DNA from: Bordetella genomosp. 8
GTDB lineage: Bacteria > Pseudomonadota > Gammaproteobacteria > Burkholderiales > Burkholderiaceae_B
Assembly (NCBI RefSeq): GCF_002119685.1
Contig: NZ_CP021108.1
Coordinates: 5,766,001 to 5,830,000, forward strand
Direction: 5' to 3'
DNA length: 64,000 nucleotides
The translations under genes and the position numbers were made by a program. Under the pieces are notes generated by a model. It saw nothing but the letters and a program-made list of their open reading frames with translations, was not told where the DNA came from and ran no database searches. Numbering within the stretch: position 1 is the stretch's first letter; each line of letters starts with the position of its first letter. Positions 54,667 to 63,384 of the stretch are shown piece by piece.

Positions 54667-55407
54667 ATGAGAACCGATACCGAAAGCCGCGATGCGCAAA
54701 CCCCGGACGCCAAGGGCCAGTCCCGCAAGACCCGCATAGGGATGCTGGTCTTCCCGCTGGTGACGTCGCTGGACATCCTGGGACCCTTCGAAGTCCTGGC
54801 GCGCGCGCCGGATTGCCAGGCCGAGCTGGTCTGGAAAAACCGCGAGCCCGTCAGGGGCGACACCGGCCTGGTGCTCACGCCCGACAGGAGCTTCGACGAC
54901 GCGCCGCAGTACGACGTGATCGTGGTGCCGGGCGGGCCGGGCCAGACGCCGTTGATGGAGGATGACGACGTCATCGGCTTCCTGCGCCAACAGGCGGCCG
55001 GCGCGGAGCTGGTCACCTCGGTCTGCACCGGATCGCTGCTGCTGGCGGCCGCGGGATTGCTGGACGGGCGCAAGGCTACCTGCCACTGGATGTCGATCGA
55101 CCAACTGGCCTTGTTCGGCGTCGAGGCGGTGCCGGATCGTGTCGTGGTGGACGGGAACAGGATCACCGGCGGGGGCGTGACGTCCGGCCTGGATTTCGCT
55201 TTCACGGTGCTGGCCAGGCTGCGCGGCGAAGGGCCCGCGAAGGCGCTGCAGCTGATGCTGGAATACGATCCCGCGCCGCCCTACCAGAGCGGCCACCCGC
55301 GGGTCGCGGCGCCGGAACTGGTCGAGCAGGTGCGGACGTCCGCCCGCGACATGCTCGAGCGCCGGCGCGAAGTCTCCGCGCGCGTCGCCGGGAAACGCGT
55401 CGCCTAG
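54667..55407 (+). CDS. DJ-1/PfpI family protein (isonitrile hydratase-like)
   Basis: A 246-residue cytoplasmic protein. The nucleophile Cys is in LVTSVCTGSLLLAAAGLLDG, with VVPGGPGQTPLM before it, and ATCHW after. The closest named relatives by motif are isonitrile (isocyanide) hydratases, which share the SVCTGS elbow; other DJ-1 members are glyoxalases or chaperones. ATG 54667 follows GGGTGACATC. The C-terminal 60 residues are Arg-rich and less conserved. Its promoter carries the GGACAT array. Confidence 0.85.
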   Translation: MRTDTESRDAQTPDAKGQSRKTRIGMLVFPLVTSLDILGPFEVLARAPDCQAELVWKNREPVRGDTGLVLTPDRSFDDAPQYDVIVVPGGPGQTPLMEDDDVIGFLRQQAAGAELVTSVCTGSLLLAAAGLLDGRKATCHWMSIDQLALFGVEAVPDRVVVDGNRITGGGVTSGLDFAFTVLARLRGEGPAKALQLMLEYDPAPPYQSGHPRVAAPELVEQVRTSARDMLERRREVSARVAGKRVA

Positions 55408-55427
55408 CTGGCGAGGCCAGGGTGGCC

Positions 55428-55541
55428 TTGGGCCTCCGGGCGTCGTGCCTCTCGCCCATGGCCTCTGGCCCCTGGCCCTGGCCCTTTGCGCCTCTGGGCT
55501 CTGTGCCTCTTTGCCTCTGGGCCCCTGGGCCTTCATGCCTC
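55428..55541 (+). repeat. Degenerate GCCTCT-rich low-complexity tract
   Basis: About 110 bases between the DJ-1 gene and the HTH gene, made of irregularly spaced GCCTCT, GCCCCTGG and GGGCC words, strongly biased to pyrimidines on the plus strand. GCCTCT occurs at least five times. No coding frame or hairpin of note was seen. Confidence 0.55.
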
Positions 55542-55572
55542 CAAGACCCCTGCGCATACCCCCATCACGGGA

Positions 55573-55592
55573 ATACGGCAATGCCGTATAAT
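55573..55592 (+). promoter_or_regulatory. Dyad over a consensus -10 box upstream of the HTH gene
   Basis: ATACGGCA (55573-55580) and TGCCGTAT (55582-55589) form a dyad about one central A. The right arm overlaps TATAAT at 55587-55592, a perfect -10. The -35 region is poor. The gene downstream encodes a small XRE-type protein, so autorepression by occlusion of the -10 is the simplest reading. Confidence 0.65.
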
Positions 55593-55678
55593 TCCGCCCT
55601 CATCCCCGTGCCGTCACGGCGCGGCGGCTAGAACCCGGGTGGCGGCACGCAGCCGCTCCACCCACGCATCGATCAATC

Positions 55679-55942
55679 ATGGAAAAAAACCTCCCGCCGG
55701 CGCGCGCCGCCCGGCGGCAGCCGTCGCGCATCAGCGAAGCGCGCAGCCGCGTCGGCCTGCCCCAGGCCGACTTCGCGGAACTGCTGGGCGTCAGCGTGCG
55801 CACCTTGCAGGATTGGGAGCAGGGCCGGCGCAATCCCTCCGGCGCGGCCAAGACACTGTTGCAGGTGGCGATGCTGCACCCTGAAACCCTGCGCGACCTG
55901 CCGCGCTGGCATGCGGACGAGTCCGGCCTGCCGCCCGCCTGA
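55679..55942 (+). CDS. Small XRE-family DNA-binding protein (HigA/NadS-like)
   Basis: An 87-residue helix-turn-helix protein: ISEARSRVGLPQADFAELLGVSVRTLQDWEQGRRNPSG in outline, the form seen in HigA/MqsA-type antitoxins and NadS regulators, including the VSVRTLQDWEQGRR recognition segment. No toxin gene flanks it; rimO follows 117 bases downstream. A dyad covering a TATAAT box lies 87 bases upstream. It is either a solitary antitoxin-like regulator or the remains of a toxin-antitoxin pair. Confidence 0.85.
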   Translation: MEKNLPPARAARRQPSRISEARSRVGLPQADFAELLGVSVRTLQDWEQGRRNPSGAAKTLLQVAMLHPETLRDLPRWHADESGLPPA

Positions 55943-56059
55943 ATCGAAACGACTATCCCGCCGCACGGCCTGTACCCGTGCGCGTAACCACGGTGAACTA
56001 GATTGGAAATCCTGGAAAAATCGCGAGCCGCCAACGGCTCCAGCAATACGGCCGATGGC

Positions 56060-57493
56060 ATGGGCGCCACGGCTCCCCGCAGCGACGTCGGCGCGTCGCC
56101 AGCGGGTGCTGCCGACGTCGCCGGTAACGGCCTGGCCACGGCCAAGGCCGTCACCGCGGATAGCGGCAGCAGCCGCGCGCCGCGCGTCGGCTTCGTTTCG
56201 CTGGGCTGTCCCAAGGCGCTGGTCGATTCCGAACGCATCCTGACCCAGCTGCGCACCGAAGGCTACGACGTCACGCCGTCCTATGACGACGCCGATGTCG
56301 TGGTCGTGAACACCTGTGGCTTCATCGACAGCGCCAAGGCCGAATCGCTGGAAGCGATCGGCGAAGCGCTGGCCGAGAACGGCAAGGTGATCGTCACCGG
56401 CTGCATGGGCATCGAGGAATCCGCCATCCGCGACGTGCATCCCAGCGTGCTGGCGGTGACCGGCCCGCAGCAGTACGAGCAGGTGGTGCGCGCCGTGCAT
56501 CAGGCCGCGCCTCCCAGCGCCACGCACAACCCCTACCTGGATCTGGTGCCGCCGCAAGGCATCAAGCTGACGCCGCGGCACTATGCCTACCTGAAGATTT
56601 CGGAGGGCTGCAACCACCGCTGCAGCTTCTGCATCATCCCGTCGATGCGCGGCGACCTGGTCAGCCGTCCGGTCGGCGACGTGCTGAACGAAGCGGAACG
56701 GCTGGTGAAGGCCGGCGTCAAGGAACTGCTGGTGATTTCGCAGGACACCAGCGCCTACGGCGTGGACCTGAAATACCGCAGCGGTTTCTGGAACGGCCGG
56801 CCGGTCAAGACCCGCATGACCGAACTCTGTTCGGCGCTGTCGGAACTGGGCGTCTGGACCCGCCTGCACTACGTCTATCCCTACCCGCACGTCGACGAAG
56901 TGATCCCGCTGATGGCGGAAGGCAAGATCCTGCCCTATCTGGACATCCCGTTCCAGCATGCCAGCCCGCGCATCCTGAAAGCCATGAAGCGCCCGGCGTT
57001 CGAAGACAAGACCCTGGCGCGCATCAAGAAATGGCGCGAGATCTGTCCGGACCTGACGCTGCGGTCCACCTTCATCGTGGGATTCCCCGGCGAGACCGAG
57101 GAAGACTTCCAATACCTGCTGGACTGGATGAGCGAAGCCCAACTGGATCGGGTCGGCTGTTTCCAGTATTCGCCGGTGGAAGGCGCGCCCGCCAACGCGC
57201 TGGGCGATGCCGTGCCGGATGAAGTCAAGCAGGAGCGCTGGGAGCGCTTCATGGCGCACCAGCAGCAGATTTCGGCGGAGCGCCTGCAGGCGCGCGTGGG
57301 ACGCGAAATCGAAGTGCTGATCGACGAGGTCGATGAAGACGGCGCCATCGGCCGCAGCAGCGCCGACGCGCCGGAAATCGACGGCAGCGTCTATGTGGCG
57401 TCGGAACGGCCGCTCAAGCCGGGCGACCTGATCCGCGCCACGGTGACGGACGCGGACGAATACGACTTGTGGGCCGACGCGATCGAGCGTTGA
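56060..57493 (+). CDS. rimO: Ribosomal protein S12 methylthiotransferase RimO
   Basis: A 477-residue radical SAM enzyme that methylthiolates an Asp of S12. The N-terminal UPF0004 domain has [19 protein letters not shown] and [20 protein letters not shown], whose Cys residues hold one FeS cluster. The radical SAM motif is [19 protein letters not shown]-terminal TRAM domain follows ([16 protein letters not shown]). A Ser/Ala-rich N-terminal extension precedes the domain. TTG 56003 in the same frame would lengthen it by 19 residues; neither start has a clear ribosome site. Confidence 0.92.
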   Translation: MGATAPRSDVGASPAGAADVAGNGLATAKAVTADSGSSRAPRVGFVSLGCPKALVDSERILTQLRTEGYDVTPSYDDADVVVVNTCGFIDSAKAESLEAIGEALAENGKVIVTGCMGIEESAIRDVHPSVLAVTGPQQYEQVVRAVHQAAPPSATHNPYLDLVPPQGIKLTPRHYAYLKISEGCNHRCSFCIIPSMRGDLVSRPVGDVLNEAERLVKAGVKELLVISQDTSAYGVDLKYRSGFWNGRPVKTRMTELCSALSELGVWTRLHYVYPYPHVDEVIPLMAEGKILPYLDIPFQHASPRILKAMKRPAFEDKTLARIKKWREICPDLTLRSTFIVGFPGETEEDFQYLLDWMSEAQLDRVGCFQYSPVEGAPANALGDAVPDEVKQERWERFMAHQQQISAERLQARVGREIEVLIDEVDEDGAIGRSSADAPEIDGSVYVASERPLKPGDLIRATVTDADEYDLWADAIER

Positions 57494-57521
57494 AAACGCG
57501 CGGCGCCGAAAAGGGCCGCGC

Positions 57522-57551
57522 CGCTGCCCGGGCCTGATCGCCCGGGCAGCG
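57522..57551. terminator. Long stem-loop between rimO and the ferritin-like gene
   Basis: CGCTGCCCGGGC (57522-57533) and GCCCGGGCAGCG (57540-57551) form a perfect 12-base stem with a six-base CTGATC loop between two convergent genes. There is no T-run on either side, so it would act as a bidirectional barrier or mRNA end-protector rather than a classical intrinsic terminator. Confidence 0.55.
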
Positions 57552-57572
57552 CGCCGTTCAATCCAGCAACGC

Positions 57573-58118
57573 TCAGTCCAGGAAGTCCGACAGGTCGTCG
57601 GCGTGTTCTTCTTCCACAGCCAGGATTTCTTCCATCAGGCGGCGCGTGGTGGGATCGTCTTCGCCGATATAGTCGACGATCTGCTTGTAGCTATCGATGG
57701 CGATCCGCTCGGCCACCAGGTTTTCCTTGATCATGTCTTCCAGCGAGGACGCTTCGACATATTCGGAATGGCTGCGCTTGGCAAGATTGGCCGGGTTCAT
57801 GTCCGGTTCGCCGCCCAGTTGCACGATGCGTTCGGCGATGCGATCGGCGTGCTGCTGCTCTTCCGTTGCGTGCTCGGCGAATTCCGCCGCCACCGGCTCG
57901 GCGTTCATGCCGCGCGCCATGAAGAAGTGGCGCTTGTAGCGCAGCACACAGACCAGCTCGGTGGCCAGGGCATCGTTCAGCAGGCGCAGCACGGTCTCGC
58001 GGTCGGCACGGTAGGTATCGGTGACCGCGCCGTCTTCCAGGCCCTTGCGGGCACGCTCGCGCATCGCCTGCACGTCAACGTGGAAATCGGCCTTTTTCGA
58101 TTGGGTGGACATATCCAT
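57573..58118 (-). CDS. Ferritin-like (bacterioferritin-family) protein
   Basis: A 181-residue four-helix protein. Metal-ligand pairs are visible as ATELVCVLRYKRHFFMA (Glu of helix A), EEQQHADRIAERI (ExxH of helix B), AERIAIDSYKQIV, and VEEEHADDLSDFL (ExxH of helix D), a complete di-iron site. An AGGAG site lies eight bases before ATG 58118. Likely role: iron storage or peroxide detoxification. It is divergent from the LOG gene, with a nested dyad between them. Confidence 0.87.
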   Translation of the reverse strand: MDMSTQSKKADFHVDVQAMRERARKGLEDGAVTDTYRADRETVLRLLNDALATELVCVLRYKRHFFMARGMNAEPVAAEFAEHATEEQQHADRIAERIVQLGGEPDMNPANLAKRSHSEYVEASSLEDMIKENLVAERIAIDSYKQIVDYIGEDDPTTRRLMEEILAVEEEHADDLSDFLD

Positions 58119-58251
58119 ATGACACTCTCCTTGTCTAGGGCGTTGGACGAAGGCGGCGACCATGGCCGCCTCGCTCGATCGTGAAATGCACCGACGGGAA
58201 CTCGATCGGTGCTGTGTCCAAACGTATCGCCGCCCCGGCGGTCCCGCCGTC

Positions 58252-58304
58252 AAACTTGCGTAAACTACCGGGCTTCGGTCTTAGGTTTGTGCCTAAGCAA
58301 GTTT
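58252..58304. promoter_or_regulatory. Nested dyads in the ferritin-like/LOG intergenic region
   Basis: An outer pair AAACTTGC (58252-58259) and GCAAGTTT (58297-58304) encloses an inner pair CTTAGG (58280-58285) and CCTAAG (58292-58297). The element ends 16 bases before the LOG start, so it may be an operator or a leader hairpin for that gene. Confidence 0.45.
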
Positions 58305-58320
58305 CGATCCCGACGCAAGC

Positions 58321-58905
58321 ATGAAACTCGAAAACATCTGTGTGTACTGCGGCTCGAATGCCGGCCGGCAGCCTGTCTATGCCGAAGCGGCCCGTGCCTT
58401 CGGCCGCGAGCTGGCGCGGCGTGGCCTGGGGCTGGTGTACGGCGGGTCCAGCAACGGCATCATGGGCATCCTGGCCGACGCGGTGCTGGAAAGCGGCGGT
58501 CGCGCCATCGGCGTGATCCCCGAAGCGCTGGTCAAAAAGGAACTGGCCCACCGCGGACTGACCGAGCAGCACGTCGTGACGTCCATGCACGAACGCAAGA
58601 CGCTGATGGCGGAAAAGGCCGACGGCTTCGTGGCGCTTCCCGGCGGCGTCGGCACGCTGGAAGAAATTTTCGAAACCTGGACCTGGGCGCAGCTGGGCTT
58701 TCACGCCAAGCCCTGCGGCCTGCTGAATATCGCCGGCTATTTCGACAAGCTGACGGAATTCCTGGATCACACGGTGGAAGAAGCCTTCATGCGGCCGCAG
58801 CACCGCGCCATGCTGGCGGTAGATAGCGATCCAGGTCGGCTGCTGGAGCAATTCGCCGGCTACACGCCGCCCACCGTGTCGAAATGGATAGCGCCAGCCA
58901 AGTAG
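58321..58905 (+). CDS. LOG-family phosphoribohydrolase (TIGR00730)
   Basis: A 194-residue Rossmann-fold protein. The two LOG motifs are HERKTLMAEKADGFVALPGGVGTLEE in outline: ERKTLM and PGGVGTLEEIFE. The N-terminus ICVYCGSNAGRQP and LVYGGSSNGIMG are also diagnostic. Plant and bacterial members release free base from cytokinin or AMP-type ribotides; the role in non-plant bacteria is poorly defined. Confidence 0.9.
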   Translation: MKLENICVYCGSNAGRQPVYAEAARAFGRELARRGLGLVYGGSSNGIMGILADAVLESGGRAIGVIPEALVKKELAHRGLTEQHVVTSMHERKTLMAEKADGFVALPGGVGTLEEIFETWTWAQLGFHAKPCGLLNIAGYFDKLTEFLDHTVEEAFMRPQHRAMLAVDSDPGRLLEQFAGYTPPTVSKWIAPAK

Positions 58906-59022
58906 TGCACGGCAGGAGCGCCCGCAGGGGCGCCGGCACGGGCACGGGCAAGGCAGGCATGCACACGAAGAATCAACGCCACGCAGGCGACCCGATCAAG
59001 ACAGGCGACCCAGACAAGCTCC

Positions 59023-59553
59023 ATGAAAACCACCACCGAACAACTGCTGCGCGATTATTTCCACGCCAAGGACGAAAACCGTCCCTGGTACATGGCCCGC
59101 GCCTTCGCGCCCGATGCGCGCCTGAACATGGTGCTCAAGACGCAGGCGATCGCCTTCCCTTCCGAAGTCGCCGGCGAACCCGCCATCGCCGATACGCTGT
59201 CGCGCGCCTTCGGCCAGACCTACGACAACGTCTACACCTTCTACCTGGACCGCCCCGCGCCGGATGCGGTGCTGGATGAATTCAGCTGCGACTGGATGGT
59301 GGCGATGACGGAGAAGGCCAGCGGCAAGGTGCGCGTGGGCTGCGGTCGCTACGACTGGCGCTTCCAGGCCGAACCGCATCGGGTCAAGCACCTGACCATC
59401 ACCATCGAATCGATGGCGACGCTGCCCGCCGACACCATGCCGGCGGTGTTCGGCTGGATCACCGCGCTACCCTACCCCTGGCTGGAGCGCGGCGCGCTGG
59501 ACAGCATGCCGGCGGTGCCGGGCATGGAAAACCTGCGCTGGTTGGCGCGCTGA
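59023..59553 (+). CDS. NTF2-like (SnoaL-fold) protein
   Basis: A 176-residue protein with the cone-shaped NTF2-like fold pattern: an N-terminal helix (EQLLRDYFHAKDENRPWYMARAF in outline), central strands rich in aromatic residues (YTFYLDRP, GRYDWRF), and ITIESMATLPA. No catalytic residues could be assigned. It follows the LOG gene after 117 bases on the same strand and converges on the large orphan, leaving ten bases. Confidence 0.7.
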   Translation: MKTTTEQLLRDYFHAKDENRPWYMARAFAPDARLNMVLKTQAIAFPSEVAGEPAIADTLSRAFGQTYDNVYTFYLDRPAPDAVLDEFSCDWMVAMTEKASGKVRVGCGRYDWRFQAEPHRVKHLTITIESMATLPADTMPAVFGWITALPYPWLERGALDSMPAVPGMENLRWLAR

Positions 59554-59563
59554 CCGGACGGCC

Positions 59564-62512
59564 TCACGCGTCCCGCCGCACCAGGTGGTGGCGGATCGTC
59601 AACGGCCCGATCACTTCCTGGCGCCATGCGCCCTGCGCGGCCGGAACCAGCCGCACGTCGCTGGCCAGCGACGCGAAGCTGCGCACAGGATCCAGCCTGA
59701 TCGCGGAACCATCAAAGGCCGTTGCGGTATCGAGCCGGTACCAATAGGGATTGATGCGTAAGGTATAGCTGCCATCCGCCATGCGCTTGATATCGGTACG
59801 CATGTAGGCCATGCCCCCGGGCAGGACCGCGACTCCATCGTCCATCCTGACCGGCCCCGTGTCGCCCAGCGCGTGGAGCCCGCAGAGGAAGCCGGCCGCG
59901 GCGGTTTGCGTGAGATAGGTCGTCAGCGCCGCCGTGTCCGGGCCGGCCAGCCTGCGCAGCGCCAGCAGGCCGCGCTCGACGCCCGGGACGTGCGAGTCTT
60001 CCCCGGCGTGGGCACTTGAAGTGGTGTACGGAATGTAGTTGCCCTGGCGATCGACGCCCGTGACGGAGAACTGCGCGGAGACGCGCATGATCCCGTCCAC
60101 CCGCAATTGCTCGTCGATCTCCACCACGGTGGGGCCGGCAGGACCGGCGATCTCGTACTGCGTGAGCGTCCGGGGCGCCAGGTCGCCGTTCAGCAGCTCG
60201 GCGGCGAAGCGTTCGTGCTGCGCGCGGCTCATCAGCAAGGCGCAGCGCCCGCGCGCCGGGTCGTACTTCACTCCGAAGTGATCGGCGACCGCCCTGCGCA
60301 AGTCGGGCGTCCAGCCGTCGATGAACGCTTCGGACCCCGCCGAACGCGATCCGGAATGGTCGTCGGCATCGTCGTCCGGAATGCACACGGCCTGCAGGGC
60401 TTCCATCAGCTGGGAAGCGAGCCGCAGGCGGCTGACCGCATGCGACTCGAGCCGATCGCGCCAATCGCGCCAATCGCCGTCGGATGGCGGATCGGCGTCC
60501 AGATCCTGCACCAGGGCGGAGGCCGCGTCGTTCAAGCCGTCATGCAGGATATAGCCCGAGCGCAGCAGGGCGGCTTCGGCGTTCCGGCGGCTGCCCGCGT
60601 GATGCGCGATGAAGCGGCGCCAGGCGAGGCTGGCAATCCGCGTGCATACGCGCATGACGTCGTCGGCCGCCATGTCGGTGAAGCTGGCGCATTCCGCGCA
60701 GGCCGATGCGGCGGATTCGGCGCCTTCGCGCAAGGCACGCATGGCGTGTTCCGGATCGGAGGCGCCACGTGCCAGGGCCTGCGCGACATCAGCCAGGTGA
60801 TCGACGGCGGTTTCCATATGCGGGGCGGCGCGTTCTTGGGCGATCGCCGCCAGGGCAGCCTTGTCCAGTGACAGGCCGTAGGGCCGCAGCAGGGGTTGAG
60901 CGATGCGCAGGCACTCGACTTCGCGGTTGCACAGGGTATTGATGGCGCCGTAATCCAGCACGAGCGTGGCTAAGGCGCGGCCGGCTGAGGCGCGGCCGGC
61001 TGAGACGTGGCCGGTTGGGGCACGGCCGGCCGATACGCGGCGATCGGCATCCGGGTCGCGGGATCCACCAGGACGGGGAGACAGGCCATCAACCGCCCAT
61101 TGCACGGCCGCCCGCAGGTGCTGTTGGACGTTCGGTGGCAGGGTCAGGCCCGCGGGCAGGCAATCGCTTTCCCAGGCGTCGAGCGCCAGGGCCAGCGTTT
61201 TCAGGCCTTGCGCAATGGGCCATCGCCGCGCGCCTGCACCCGTCGTTTCAAGATCGCGCAGGCCGGCGGCCAGCCTGTCGAGATGGCGTTGCGCGTGATG
61301 ATCGCGCACGCTGCGCAGCAGCGCCGCGGCGCCCGCGTAATCGGGTGCGGCGCTTTCCATGGCGCGCACCAGCTGCGTCAACGTCCGTATATCCAGCCCA
61401 TGGGTGTAGGCCAGGACGTCCTTCAAGCGCTTGCCCAGCAAGGCCGCGGCGATCAGCCGGGGCGCGAGGACGGGAACGCCGCCGGACGCCAGGACATCGG
61501 CATAGCCCACGATGGCCAGGCTTTTCATCAGCGACCTGGCGGCCAGCTCGTACACGGCCTGCGGCGGACGGCCCTGCTCGAGCTGGAAGTCGATCAGCCG
61601 TGACGTCGCATGGACGAAGTAATCCAGGCGATCGCAAACCGTGCGGTTCACAGCCGACCGGAGTTCGCCGATGAGACCGAGCCGCTGTTGCCATATGTCC
61701 GGCGATCCGCGCAGGTGTCGCAGCGCCCGCCCGAGCGCACACCGTGCAAGCGCGTCGGCGCCGGTGGCGGCGCGGTCCCGGCCCGGGGGCGCCGCGAGTT
61801 GCGCGGCCAAGGTCTTCAATTCGACGTGCGACAGCTGGCCTAGCGCGATGGCCAGCAGGCCATCATCCCCGCCCGTCCCCCCGGCCCGGCGCAACGCGGT
61901 GGCAAGACGGGCGCACGCCAGGTCCAGCGCATGGCCATCGGCCCGTGGGGATACCGGCAAGGCCCGGACGACCTGCTTCAGTGCCGGCAGCAGCGCGCGG
62001 CGCGCCAGTTCGCCCTCCAGCATCGCGGAGAATCCCGTCCAGGCCTCGCGGACGGGGTCCGCCCTGGGCGCGTGCGCGACCCACGGCACCGGGCCCGGCG
62101 TGGCGCTGCCCAGCGACTGCCGCAGGGTCGCGAGCTGGCTGGTGTCGGCGCCGTGGAGATAGGTCTCGGCGATGCGACGAAATACCTGGGCATGCGCCTG
62201 GCCCGCGCACCTGCGCGTGACCCGGTGGAACAGGCGCTGCATATCGTCCTGGCAAACCGGGTTGCCAGCGTAAGCCCGTGACCACTTCGCCATGGCCCGT
62301 ACCCGATCGGCGCTGCCGGCCCTGGCGTACACCAAAGATAGCTTGCCGCGCAGGCCGTGCATCTGGCGCATGTCGCCGATCAGCGTTTTCAGCCGTTGTC
62401 GGCTGCCGGGCCGCGCGCGGAAAGCGGCTGCGGCGGACGCTGACGGCGGGTTGTCCGTCGAGCCATCCATGGGATAGGCCAGGCTGCCACCCCCCAGACC
62501 ATCCACCGCCAT
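59564..62512 (-). CDS. Large orphan protein, about 982 residues, function unknown
   Basis: I do not recognise a family. Two ATGs (62515 and 62512) follow AGGAGAGC; the second has the better six-base spacing. The first 40 residues are Gly/Ser/Ala/Pro-rich and look disordered with no signal peptide. Residues to about 720 read as helical repeats with many Arg and Ala. The last 230 look beta-rich, with FGVKYDPARGRC, VDRQGNYIPYTTSS and TLRINPYWYRL. Its size, lone position and disordered N-terminus resemble the other orphan at 27.5-30.2 kb, though I saw no shared sequence. A secreted effector is one possibility. Confidence 0.75.
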   Translation of the reverse strand: MAVDGLGGGSLAYPMDGSTDNPPSASAAAAFRARPGSRQRLKTLIGDMRQMHGLRGKLSLVYARAGSADRVRAMAKWSRAYAGNPVCQDDMQRLFHRVTRRCAGQAHAQVFRRIAETYLHGADTSQLATLRQSLGSATPGPVPWVAHAPRADPVREAWTGFSAMLEGELARRALLPALKQVVRALPVSPRADGHALDLACARLATALRRAGGTGGDDGLLAIALGQLSHVELKTLAAQLAAPPGRDRAATGADALARCALGRALRHLRGSPDIWQQRLGLIGELRSAVNRTVCDRLDYFVHATSRLIDFQLEQGRPPQAVYELAARSLMKSLAIVGYADVLASGGVPVLAPRLIAAALLGKRLKDVLAYTHGLDIRTLTQLVRAMESAAPDYAGAAALLRSVRDHHAQRHLDRLAAGLRDLETTGAGARRWPIAQGLKTLALALDAWESDCLPAGLTLPPNVQQHLRAAVQWAVDGLSPRPGGSRDPDADRRVSAGRAPTGHVSAGRASAGRALATLVLDYGAINTLCNREVECLRIAQPLLRPYGLSLDKAALAAIAQERAAPHMETAVDHLADVAQALARGASDPEHAMRALREGAESAASACAECASFTDMAADDVMRVCTRIASLAWRRFIAHHAGSRRNAEAALLRSGYILHDGLNDAASALVQDLDADPPSDGDWRDWRDRLESHAVSRLRLASQLMEALQAVCIPDDDADDHSGSRSAGSEAFIDGWTPDLRRAVADHFGVKYDPARGRCALLMSRAQHERFAAELLNGDLAPRTLTQYEIAGPAGPTVVEIDEQLRVDGIMRVSAQFSVTGVDRQGNYIPYTTSSAHAGEDSHVPGVERGLLALRRLAGPDTAALTTYLTQTAAAGFLCGLHALGDTGPVRMDDGVAVLPGGMAYMRTDIKRMADGSYTLRINPYWYRLDTATAFDGSAIRLDPVRSFASLASDVRLVPAAQGAWRQEVIGPLTIRHHLVRRDA

Positions 62513-62722
62513 CATGCTCTCCTGTTCCCTGCGTGCGCACGCCCGCGCAAGCAGCCGGGCATCGTATGGGGTGCGGACACTGGTACCGATGGAAGGGCGC
62601 GTATTTGGGGCGGAGTCCTAGGACACACGCAGGGACATCCGACCGGCGCATGCGGTGCGGCATCTGGGCTACCATGGCAGCGCTGGCTACCGGGCGCGCC
62701 CGGAGGCCGGACCCAGCCATCG

Positions 62723-63364
62723 ATGACGAACCACGCAATGACTATCGACGACGCGCATCGGATTGCCGACCTGGATGCCCTGACCGCGCTGTACGGGCAG
62801 CCCAAGGACACTTCGCTGCTGAAAGAAAGCGCCACGCTGCATCCGAACTACTGCGCGTTCATACGCGCCGCGCCCTTTGTCGCGCTGGCGACCAGCGGGC
62901 CCGGCGGCCTGGACGTCTCGCCACGCGGCGATGCGCCGGGCTTCGTGGAAATCCACGACGAACGGACGTTGCTGCTGCCAGACCGCCGCGGCAACAATCG
63001 CGTCGACAGCCTGCGCAATGTGATCGCCGATCCGCGCGTGGCGCTGCTGTTCCTGATCCCGGGTATCGGCGAAGCGCTGCGCGTCAACGGACGCGCGCAG
63101 ATCACGGTGGACCCCGCGCTGCTGGACGAGCTGTCCATGGACGGCAAGCCGCCGCGTTCGGTGCTGGTCGTCAACGTGGAGACGGTGTTCTTCCAGTGCT
63201 CGCGGGCCGTGGTGCGGTCGCGGCTATGGGACCCGGCCACGCAGCTTTCCAGGGACGCGCTGCCCAGCGCCGGGCGCATCCTGCGCGATCTGATCGGCAG
63301 CGGTTTCGATGGCGATCAGTACGACCGGGAATTGCCGGAGCGTGTGCAGAAGACGCTTTATTGA
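62723..63364 (+). CDS. PPOX-type FMN-binding flavoprotein (pyridoxamine 5'-phosphate oxidase-like)
   Basis: A 213-residue split-barrel flavoprotein. The segments PFVALATSGPGGLDVSPRGD, LLLPDRRGNNRVDSLRNVIADPRVALLFLIPG in outline, and INVETVFFQCSRAVVRS-like VNVETVFFQCSRAVVRS match the MSMEG_1061-type PPOX family. Members bind FMN or F420; the substrate is unknown, so the pyridoxine role should not be assumed. It is divergent from the large orphan, with a 10-base palindrome GTCCTAGGAC at 62615-62624 between them. Confidence 0.85.
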   Translation: MTNHAMTIDDAHRIADLDALTALYGQPKDTSLLKESATLHPNYCAFIRAAPFVALATSGPGGLDVSPRGDAPGFVEIHDERTLLLPDRRGNNRVDSLRNVIADPRVALLFLIPGIGEALRVNGRAQITVDPALLDELSMDGKPPRSVLVVNVETVFFQCSRAVVRSRLWDPATQLSRDALPSAGRILRDLIGSGFDGDQYDRELPERVQKTLY

Positions 63365-63384
63365 GCAATGCCGGCGGCGCAGGC

